Shown: piece after piece, positions 13,401 to 23,248 of the stretch | Position numbering within the stretch: the stretch's first letter is position 1 | Layout of the letters: each line of letters starts with the position of its first letter | Assembly (NCBI RefSeq): GCF_014898815.1 | Contig: NW_026515433.1 | Span: forward strand, 1,200,501 to 1,264,500 | Length of the DNA: 64,000 nucleotides | Reading direction: 5' to 3' | Source of the DNA: Panonychus citri | Lineage: Eukaryota > Arthropoda > Arachnida > Trombidiformes > Tetranychidae | The notes under the pieces: generated by a model | Databases searched by the model: none | Told to the model about the DNA's origin: nothing | What the model saw: only the letters and a program-made list of their open reading frames with translations | Position numbers and translations under genes: made by a program

Positions 13401-13671
13401 AGTTAATTAACAAAGAGAAACCTTTGGTTAGTGTATAAAAAGAGCCTCATCATTATTGTCTATGTTTATAAAGAAATCGAAAATGATTAAAATTAATTAT
13501 TAGAGCTGAGGTAAATTAGAAAGGGCTCAATTGTTGTGGGTAAGGTGGAAATGGTCAATTTGATGAAAGGTTTAACTTTGGACGGAGAAGGCTAATTAAT
13601 TTAGCAGAATTTTAAATTTCTTTGTCTTTGGAAGATATTAAATTGGATAACTTGAAAACGGAGGTAAACAT
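10443..13671. other. Intergenic between ABCD gene and RASSF gene
   Basis: About 3.2 kb without a supported gene. A GATGAAGAT-type purine-rich simple repeat lies near 11876-11920. The rest is AT-rich sequence saturated with TTGATTGT/AACAATTA words. The ABCD promoter should be near 10450-11000. Confidence 0.45.
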
Positions 13672-15725
13672 TTAAACCCAAACTCCGTGAGGATTTTTAC
13701 TGGTTGCAACGGCGTTTTTCAATTCTCGTGGTGGGACAAACATTTTCCTTGTGCTTCCGGGTCTTTGTTGTTTGGCTTGGAATGAATTTCTATTGATTGG
13801 AAATAAGGAGGTGATTAGTTTCGATGGATTGTCAAATATGATTGTCGTATTTACCTTGCATCTGGATTAATTATTACATGACTTTGAGAAGTCTTCATTT
13901 GTGGATTGTTTTTGGAAAAAAGTTCATCTCTAGGCAGTAAATTGAGCCCCTGAAGATTAGTTTCCTTAAGATCATGAAGAATTTTTTCTATCTTTTTTAT
14001 TCGCTCTTTGAGCATCTCATCGGATTCTTTAAGTTCCGAGTCCACTATTCTGAATTGTTCGGACTGTATAAAATTTTAGAAATGAAAGAATTTAATTATT
14101 AAACAATAGATTAAATAGTCGCGAGGGAAAGTTTTATTACCTGACGTTCGAATTCCATTCTTTTCTCTTTGGTCATTTCTATCAGCTGAGCTTTTATTTT
14201 CTCTTCTTCCCTTCGCTTTAACATTTCTTCTTCTTCTTTTTGGAGATTGAGTTCTGTAAATAATAGTAATACAAAGGTAGTTGTATATTAGATTATGTTT
14301 GTGGTCGACTTTTCATGAGAATACCAAATTATACTTACGGTTGATTTGATCCATAAGATGTTCAATACTGTGACGACAATCAGTAATTTGATTCTCTATT
14401 TCGGACAACTGGACTCTTAACTTACTTTTATCTATTTCTACACCTCTATTTTCAATATAAAGTCTGACCATCTCTTCCTCTTCTTCTTCATTGGTTACAT
14501 CGGAAACCATGTTGTTCATTGATTCTTGCCGAATGTCTAATGATCTTTCATTGATTCTTCGGTTTTCATTCATGACATCTTGTCGATTTGGTTGAACACT
14601 AGGAGATCGATATTTAGAGTCCCAATAGCTAACTGGTGATGTTATTTCAAGTATTTGGCGATTATTGGCATTCAGTGTATCTTTTTGTAAATTTGATAAT
14701 TTGACATCCGATGATTTAGTTTCGTCTGGACGATAGATTTGCTTCGTTCTAGATTCCTCAGGGTTTCGACTAAGTTTGAGGGTCCTTTGGCTAACATCTT
14801 CATCTTCACAATTTGAACATCGATTGGTTTCTTTGGAACATTTGGATAAGCTTGGAGTTTCTTCCTTCGACCACTGGTGTCCATTAAGTCCAGATGCTTC
14901 CGGACCAGATTCTGAGACAGGATCTGAAATAGATTAGACAATAAAATTGTTAAAATTGCTGAGCTATTTGTTTGAAAAATAAGATAATAGGAAACGAGTT
15001 TTACCGGAAGGTGATGATCGCAACAATGCACTTTTAGTTATAGCTTCGTAATAAGGTGGTGGATGCTTTGGTCTTTTGAGAGCTTGATTGGTACCATAGT
15101 CCGATTCAACTTCAGTTGGAAGTTCCGGTGGCATAGAATTTTGGCTTAAGGGTGTTGAGGGAATTGATTTGTTGGGCGTATTGATCAACTTGTCTTCTTG
15201 GTGGTAAACATGTTTTTGTGATAAATAAGTTCCATAGTGATCATGATTTTCCACATTTAAATTGGTTGTTGGCATCAATTGTTTACCCTCAATTCGATTG
15301 TTTTGATTGACTCTGGTTGCAATAGAATTAGAATCATTTGACTGGTATTGTCTTGATTGTTGTTGTTGTTGTTGTTGCTGCTGTTGAAGTTGAAGTTGTT
15401 GTTGGATAATTTGATTTTGTAACTGTAAATGATTTGGATTAACGGAAGTAGGTAACTTGGCATTCATCTCATTCAAAGGTTGGTCACATCTTTTCATAAT
15501 AAACATTACATCAGAAGCATAATCTCCCCATTGACTTAGTAATTTAATTGGATGTTCATTAGGATTCAAAAGTCTCTCATTGTTTCTCCATCTCTCAACC
15601 AAGATAAATTTACCAAATTGTTGTGTAGATTGAGCCAAACATAAAACGATATCTTTACATGTGGTTTCAAGAGTGACACCGGAAACAATTCGCTGAGCAC
15701 CATCCAGATAAACTCGAAAATCCAT
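13672..15725 (-). CDS. Ras-association domain family protein, RASSF7/8 type
   Basis: Five exons: 15725..15005, 14923..14339, 14253..14141, 14063..13855 and 13789..13672. All junctions keep frame and give 581 residues. Residues 1-85 are an N-terminal RA/ubiquitin-like domain (MDFRVYLDGAQRIVSGVTLETTC, WRNNERLLNPNEHP, WGDYASDVMFIMKRC). This position of the RA domain is typical of the N-terminal RASSFs 7-10. A Gln-rich tract with about ten consecutive Gln follows near residue 135. A long charged coiled coil spans about 385-525, and the C-terminus ends KMFVPPRELKNAV...HGVWV. In the family these proteins act at cell junctions and in growth control and apoptosis. The last exon, only 118 bp, was found by splice phase. 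A SEC5 gene lies upstream on the same strand. Confidence 0.85.
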
Positions 15726-16219
15726 GGCACAGTTAAAATAAAACAAAAAGAAATTAATTTTAACCAATTAACTAATCTAATTCACCATCAACAAAGAAAT
15801 TGATTAAGAAAAACAACAAAGACAAACATAGAAAAAAAAAGAAAATTGTTTCTGCGCAAACTCAATAGAGAAAAATTTCGAGCGCCATCTATTGTCTTCC
15901 AATGAAAAAGTTCCATTAAAAGTTGATTAACTTAATTATAATTTAATTCACTTTTTAACATATACAAAAGATATTTATTCTTAAATAATAACTAAAGCCC
16001 AAGTAGGAAAATTTGGATTAGTATAATAAATGATGTGTAACAATGAGAAGCAGAGAAGAAGTAAAAATAAGGTTCATTTGTTTTTCTCCTCTTTGTGTTC
16101 CTTGTTTAATTTTCTTGAATTAAATCAGAAATTGTTTCTATTAGTTTTGTTTTCAATTGTTTTCATCTAGTTTTGTTTTCTTATTGAAGAAGATTGGATG
16201 TGAGATGGATCGGACAAAT
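15726..16219. other. Short intergenic between SEC5 3' end and RASSF 5' end
   Basis: Head-to-tail spacing of about 490 bp, AT-rich, no coding signal. It must contain the SEC5 polyadenylation region and the RASSF promoter. Confidence 0.5.
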
Positions 16220-18975
16220 TCAAACAATAATCATCGTATTATCTGATGCCCATTTGAAGCATGATAATTGGAGTTGCATTGATGCTTTAAAACGATTTAA
16301 AATTCTAGAAATTAACTTTTGGTCGGTTGATGAAGTTACAGCTCTTAATCGTGATCGAGACATTTTCATTAGTTTATCGGTTTTCGGTGTCTCAAAATGT
16401 TCAGGATTAGAGAAAACATATTCCAATGCTGTTAAATCAACTTGTGCATGAACATTTCCAGCATCGGTTAGACGATCAGAAACTGATTGGAAAAGAGTCG
16501 CCGTTTCCTCTAATGTGGCCTCGATCACTTGACTGACCATTTTACGTACTAACGAAGGTGCAATTAGAAATATTTTCGCTTGAACTTCAATTATCAATCC
16601 AATCACGTCTTTAATATAATAGTTAACCTCCGAGGGTTTTGTTGTTCCAGTGTAACATTCAATTGCCACCGTGTACATTGAAGGTTTCAATGAATTGATT
16701 ACTGAATCGCATTTGGAATCAACAAATGATGAGGAAAGTTTATTTTCCAGGTCTCGATATTTATTTTGGATAACTTTTATTACCATGGTCATGTCAGGGT
16801 AATTATACTTTTCGAAACTTTCATGTAATCGAGGCATCACTTGGTTTGTGGTGAAACTACAATTACATATGACGACTAGACATCGATCTTCCTCATCGAT
16901 GGTTCGTTCTTTGTCACTTGGTGACGGAGGTGTAACGGGATTTTTGTAGGTTCGTTCCAATGTCAATAAAAAGGCTTGAAGTAGATTTTGAGCAAGTTGT
17001 TTCATTCGACCCTGAACATTGATCTTACTGAAAATGTCAATTTCTTCCGGTGTACTGGTTTGAAGTATATTTTCTCGAACAAGTTGTAATATTTCAACAA
17101 CTTTCGCCTCAAATAGTAGGGGAAGTTGTGTTCGAGTACCTGACGAATCGTCTGAGATTATTTTCCATGTTTCTCTGGTGTAAAGTTGTTTTACCTCTTC
17201 GGCTGCTTGATTGAATAGAGATACCAATGAATGGACTCTAAGGTCACTGATTAATTGTTGAATAGGTTGATAAACGACTGGTTGAAGATCATTTTTGGTT
17301 AAATCTTTGTAAAAATTGCAACCAACTTGTAAACATCTTGGTAACCAGACAAAGAAACTTTCATCAGCGGCAGTTGCAGGCCAAGTTTCGTAATCTGGTC
17401 CTAGACTTATAATAGATCCTGGTAAAAGGGCACTTCGGATAAGATTTACAGCTAAAGTGATTGGCTTTTGAATCATTTCATTGTTGAAGGTAGTTTCTTT
17501 TGCTTCTAATTCTCGTTGTGACTCTTTGGTATTGAAATCGCAGTTTAAATAAGCTGTGCCAAGTTTGACCAGGTCGGCGAATGAAGTAGTAAAAAGAGCG
17601 GTTAACTCTTCAATGAATTGTATGATTGGTGGTCCTTGAACATCAGAATCTCCTTCGGACAAGAAATTGGGTGAATCTTTTGATATGATTTGTGGCAATT
17701 TAGACATCTCAACGTATTTACAATGACACTCTCTCATTTTTAACAACAGTGTATCCTTTATTTTCACTATTGAGTCCCAAGCGGGATTACCAGGAGCTTC
17801 CAAACTTAAAAGATATTGGATTAATTTCTTGATTTCATCGATGTTCCTATTTTCGTGATTTGTACATCCTTTATTTAACATCTCTTGTATCTTTCCTCTA
17901 AATTTGATGATTCTTTGCTCCACCTCAGAGAAAACTCTCTTGAAAACACAAACTTGAGTGTCAGCGAATCGGGATTTAGCTCGATTGTAATCGCTAATCA
18001 AAAGTTCGTATTCACCATTAGTTATGTTACGCTCAATTGTGGCTGGTAAGTTGAATAAAAATCGATAACGTTGTAAAACGTTCAATGCATTTCTGGTCGA
18101 ATCAGCAAGATCCTTGCGAGCCAACACAGAATCGAAAATAATATGAGCCTCTGATAGAGATTTTTTGATAAGTTCTTCCACCTTGTATGTTAAATCTGAT
18201 CCCATGTCTTGTTTGTGTTTCTTTAAATTAATGTGAACCGTTTTCAGTGCATCCAGACACTCGATAATGGCTAATACGTTTGGCTTGAGTAACTGTAATG
18301 GACCCAGACTAGATGTTGATGGACTTTTTTGATTAACTCGAGCCTTTAATCTCTCCAAACCTTCAACCAGATCGCTGAATGAAGCGTTACTATGATTTTC
18401 CAAGAGATACCAGGCTGGAATAAAGTCGTGAGAAAAGGCATTACCGAAACCTTTTTCACTTTTATCTTGACCAAGAGCTTCTGGAAAAAATTGGCGGACA
18501 ACATTTTCTCCAAGAGCACTTTTAATGGCTTCAGTTCCTTCAGGTAATAATCCCAATGGATCAGATGAATAGAGTCCAGGGATGTTGTACTTCCTAAACC
18601 ATGGCTTGTTTTACCAAGGGTGAAATAATCTTCTTCGTTAATCCAAACAGAACAATCTTTTGTTGGACTAACAATATCAGGTAAACCTCTAAATTGAACA
18701 GTACAAGTTCCAGTTCCTCCGGAGGCAGTTGTAATCACAACATCTCCTAATCCATCACACCTTCCACTTCTTGTTAATATTTTACTACTGCTTTTCCATT
18801 CGGCAAACATTAAACAATCAACACCACAAATTGTCAATTCAATTAGATCATCAGGATTACGGCCAAGATTTTCTCCTCTGACAATTATCTTTGTACCAGG
18901 AATCCCTTCCTTGGGTGAAAGGCCAGTTACCTTTGGCCGGAAATTTGATCGAGAGCCTTCAGATGAAACAGACAT
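16220..18975 (-). CDS. EXOC2: Exocyst complex component 2 (SEC5), single exon, one frameshift
   Basis: Intronless gene of about 918 residues after allowing one missing base, close to the 924 of human SEC5. SEC5 is an exocyst subunit that tethers secretory vesicles at the plasma membrane and binds RalA through its N-terminal IPT/TIG domain. That domain is seen at residues about 13-100: PKVTGLSPKEGIPGTKIIVRG, then LTICGVDCLMFAEW. Further on come AWYLLENHSNASF, RKDLADSTRNALNVLQRYRF and LFNLPATIERNI, all SEC5 signatures. The frame breaks at the T-run 18609-18612: INEEDYFTLGK is read in one frame and YNIPGLYSSDPLG in the next. One extra base in the 4-base run joins them. The rest (16220-18556) is open to the end. 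Divergent from PSMB3 with 727 bp between starts. Confidence 0.92.
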
Positions 18976-19702
18976 GATACTCGGAGAATCAGGGTCAAGT
19001 CAGGCTCAGAATTTGCAAGAGAAACACCGGTTTCAAAGGTAATCCAAACAATTGTAACAAATTTTAAGTATTTTGTGACCACAGTTGATTAAGAAATAAA
19101 CACTAATCACCAATGAAAGGAGTTAAAAAGCAAATAATTATCAAAAACAATACACGCCTCAATTAGTGCACAGCTGATGGAAGAGGTTGTCGCCATCTAC
19201 AAGGTAACATTCAATTGTCTAAACAATTAGAAACAAAGTCTAATAGCTTATAATTAACTAAAATCGATTAATTTTATCAACAATAAATAAAAATAATCTA
19301 CTAATCAGCTAATTAATTGGACGATCATCATTGAGAAACTAATAAACAGAAAATATGAAAATCATCAAGTATCTTTATTTTTAGATCGAATCTCAATTTA
19401 AGGACTAAGATTAAAGAAGAAAAAATCTACTAGTTAATTAGTTGGGAAGAATTTTTGTTTTTAAGTGATTAAAATGAAATTGTCTTAGTAATTAGATTGA
19501 TAATTTGAAAGAATTTGCAATTTTTCATCAATTAATTAATTCTCATTAATTAATTTTCAGATCTTCTCAGGATCCATTCCTTTGGGGAGATTAGAAGGAT
19601 TCAGATACCATCTGATTCAGCATTTTCATTTCCAAAATCAATTGTTTGTCACTTGAGAAATTTAATTTTGTTAATTTGTCGGTGTTTAATTAGATTCTCA
19701 TA
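18976..19702. promoter_or_regulatory. Shared upstream region of SEC5 (-) and PSMB3 (+)
   Basis: The two genes diverge from this 727-bp gap, so both promoters must lie here. No core element can be named. A possible 5' UTR splice acceptor (TTTTCAG) lies just before 19561 on the PSMB3 side. Confidence 0.5.
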
Positions 19703-20408
19703 ATGTCTATCGCTGATTACAATGGTGGGGCTATTATGGCCATGGGTGGAAAGGATTGTGTCGCTATAATTTGCGATAAACAACTTGGAGCTCGATTAAC
19801 TACCATTTCTGTGAATCATAGTAAAATTTATGAAATTAATCCTTACCTTTATGTTTGTCTACCTGGACTTGCGACCGATTCATTGACTGTTTATCAGCGA
19901 TTAAGATTCCGTGTCAACATGTATGAACTTAAGGAAGGTCGAAAGGTTTCACCGAAAGTATTGACCTCCATGCTTTCAAACCTTTTGTATGAACACCGAT
20001 TTGGTCAATATTTCATCGGTGGTATTGTTGTCGGATTAAGTAAGTTGATTTATTTTTCCTTTGATTTACATTTTTTTTTTCTTCTCATTTTTGATTAATT
20101 GTTTTGGTTCCTAATTGTTTCATTTAGATCCAAAGACTGGTGAAACATTTATGGCAAATATGGATTGTATTGGCGCTACCACTGAATGTAATGATTTCGT
20201 TGTTGGTGGTCACTGTGAGGAACAGATTTATGGTGCTTGTGAAGCTCTTTATCGCCCGAACATGGAACCCGATGAATTATTTGAAGTGACCTCACAAGCT
20301 TTTCTATCGGCTTGTGATAGAGACGCTGGATCAGGTCATGGAGCATTTGTTTATCTCATCACCAAGAATAAGGTTACAATTAAATCATTGAAGACCAGGA
20401 TGGATTAA
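19703..20408 (+). CDS. PSMB3: 20S proteasome subunit beta type-3
   Basis: Two exons, 19703..20039 and 20128..20408, with an 88-bp intron, giving 205 residues, the same length as human PSMB3. The N-terminus MSIADYNGGAIMAMGGKDCV, then LAGLATD-like PGLATDSLTVYQRLRFR, YELKEGRKVSP, LLYEHRFG and the ending DRDAGSGHGAFVYLI...KTRMD are all beta3 hallmarks. Beta3 is a non-catalytic subunit of the inner ring. It has no propeptide or N-terminal catalytic Thr, as here. It works in the 20S core in nucleus and cytosol. The junction splits an Asn codon (A|AT). A short AATAAA-containing 3' region follows the stop. Confidence 0.97.
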
Positions 20409-21167
20409 TTTGCTTCAATCGCCCTTTATGGTGTCCATAGGATTTTTTTATATTCACCTCCAATCCTTTCAATATCTTTGATTAAATGATGGATTAAATT
20501 ACTGTTCTAATTTGGTTCAAATTAAAAATATCTCAAGTAAATAAACACTAATTGAATTCTAACGATTCATATATTGTAATTCGAGAATTATTGTTATCAA
20601 TTTTAAACTCAAGGTACAATTTATGAATCGAACGATTAAATTGTTTACAATTTTTCTCTTTCAATTACAATTAAAATCATCTAATTCTCGTTGCAAAATG
20701 ATTGAGATGAACGAAATGCAATTAAAGTCCCATCGAAGTTTAGCAAAGCAAAACACAATCACTCAAATAGTAGTTCAAACAATCAGAAAAAAAATCAACA
20801 ATTAATTTCCAACCACAAGTAAATTAATCCTTAATTAATTTCCAATAACAACGATCACTTCAAACAATTAACCCAAAGAATATCAAGTCAAACTTTCGAT
20901 TCTTTATCGAAAGTATCCAAATGATAAAGAAAAAAGCGCAAATTGATCATAGACCCAATATACTATTCTTGAATCGTATTGATTAGAAAATTTTATTCTA
21001 AACAATTAACTTGATTGTCATCAAATAATTGAAAAAGAAATGAAATTTACATGTTGAGCTGAAGAAATGACCCCTTAAACCTTAAACCAGAAAATTGAAA
21101 ACAAATGATTAGAATTGTGTAATTATGTTATTTTAATAAACAGTGTTGGCAAATCAATTTTTATAAA
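20409..21167. other. Intergenic PSMB3 to VPS26
   Basis: Tandem (+) genes are separated by about 760 bp. It holds the PSMB3 3' UTR (AATAAA-type words near 20540) and the VPS26 promoter. No further gene is seen. Confidence 0.45.
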
Positions 21168-22611
21168 ATGGTAAGTCTTAATTGTGTTTAATGATCCTCC
21201 GTTAATTCAAGATTGTTAACCTGCAATCAATTTGAATGATTAGTTTTTTAGCCAATTTGATTTTCTCAAAAAAAACAGAGTCTATCATATGTCTTGAAGA
21301 TTTGCTTTTCTCTATTCCCTTCATAATAAACGCCTCCGTTGTTTGACAAATTGAAGCTCTTCAGCAATTTAGCTACACCTTTTGTCTTGTATTTGTCATT
21401 GATTTGGATTATTTTTATTGATAACTGATCGATTTATCTATAAATGTCTTTCCTTTGTCCGTTCAATTGACCATAGAGTTTCCTTACATTCCGATCTGGC
21501 GCTGAAATTGACATCATTCTGGATGGAGCTGAGAATAGGAAATTGGCTGAGATAAAGTCGGAGGATGGAAAGAAAGACAGATATTACCTTTATTATGATG
21601 GAGAAACGGTCTCTGGAAAGGTGAGAGAACAATTATCCTCTTTTGGTTAAAAATCTTCTACTAATTCATTTTTCTCCAGGTTAATATAACAATGAAAAAG
21701 CCTGGAACCAAATTGGACCATTTAGGAATCAAGGTTGAATTCATTGGAGAAATTGAATTGTACGCAGACAGAGGTAATCATCATGAATTCAGTTCTCTTG
21801 TTAAAGATTTGGCTCGTCCCGGTGATTTGGTACAAAATACTAGTTATTCCTTTGAATTTGTCAATGTCGAAAAACCATATGAATCCTATACTGGAACAAA
21901 TGTTCGTTTAAGGTAAAATTTACCTCGATAACCTTTTCGAGCTTATAACTAATGGATACTCTTTCTGTAGATACTTTATCCGTGTTACTATTGTCAGAAG
22001 ATTATCTGACATAATCAAGGAGATGGACATAATTGTCCACACACTAGCTTCTTATCCAGAGGTCAATTCACCGATTAAGATGGAAGTCGGAATTGAAGAG
22101 TGTCTACACATCGAGTTCGAATACAATAAATCTAAGTAAGTCAACAGTTTCTTATTTAAATTGTCGCCTTTCCTCCAATTCTAACGATTATTTATACTCT
22201 CTTATTATCAGATATCATTTGAAAGATGTTATTGTTGGTAAAATATACTTTCTCCTTGTAAGAATAAAAATTAAACACATGGAAATCGCCATCATTAAAA
22301 AAGAATCTACTGGAATTGGTCAGAATACATTCAACGAGAATGAAACAATCGCTAAATATGAAATTATGGACGGAGCTCCTGTTCGTGGTGAATCAATTCC
22401 ATTACGATTATTCTTAGCTGGATATGAGTTAACACCAACCATGAAAGATATTAACAAAAAGTTTTCAGTTCGATATTTTCTCAATCTAGTGCTTGTCGAT
22501 GAAGAGGAACGAAGATACTTCAAGCAACAAGAGATCATTTTATGGCGAAAAGGAGAGAAAACTCGTAAACAGATTCAATCTCAAGTTCCACAGCCAAGTG
22601 AAATTAAATAA
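21168..22611 (+). CDS. VPS26: Retromer subunit VPS26
   Basis: Five coding exons: 21168..21170 (the ATG only, followed directly by GTAAGT), 21477..21620, 21680..21912, 21971..22135 and 22212..22611. This gives 314 residues. The start was placed on the ATG|GTAAGT because exon 2 opens in frame with SFLTFRSGAEIDIILDG, the family N-terminus (MSFLGG...EIDI) minus its Met, straight after an AG. VPS26 has an arrestin-like fold and joins VPS35/VPS29 in retromer to recycle cargo from endosomes. Near-identical family blocks: [73 protein letters not shown] and RYFKQQEIILWRKG. The C-terminal tail is short. Confidence 0.95.
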
Positions 22612-23248
22612 TTCTCATTTGTCCCTCTTTCCAATAATCAAATCAAATCAATTTATCTCCCCCCTCTCTCTCTCTCTCTCTAAACTCTTCTCTATCAAAA
22701 ATCTTTCTCTGCCTTTTCTCACTCTCAATCCTTTTCCCATCTTTTCCGTTAAATGGTTCAGCGAAACATGGGATAGATAATAATTCTAACCATAGAAATC
22801 TATTATTATTCAGATGAATCTTTTGTCTTTTATCAAACATTTTGTTGTCTTGTTTTAGGAGAAAAATTAATCACTATAATCAATTGTAAACTGGTGATTC
22901 CGTTCGAGAACAATCAATGTATTAATTTAACAATAATCAATCAATTTCACAAAATCAACTTTTTGACTTTTTTGGTCACAAACTTAAAAATAAAGCGAAA
23001 ACATTAATTAAGCAGAAGGGGAAAAAATTAAATATTCTAATTGGACTGATTATGGAAATTTATCGAAAACTGATTCTCCATATTTGATTGATATTCAGAT
23101 TAACAATTTAGTTTAATTGATTTTAATTTTCGAAAAATAAACAATTTTCAACAATCGGTTATTCAATGAACATGAGTTGAAGCAATTTGTCTTTGCTTTG
23201 AGCATTTCAGCAACAATTAGCTGTTTAATTACTTGTGATTATGATTAA
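22612..23248. other. Convergent 3' region VPS26 / PDSS2
   Basis: The two genes converge here. It holds a (CT)n tract near 22660-22682 and no coding signal beyond the stops. Confidence 0.5.

Noticed and set aside
18585..18610. A 21-nt stretch in SEC5 bounded by GT and AG (GTAAAAC...GGTTTAG) as a mini-intron
   Set aside because: Too short for splicing, and removing 21 nt does not correct the frame. A one-base homopolymer error explains the break.
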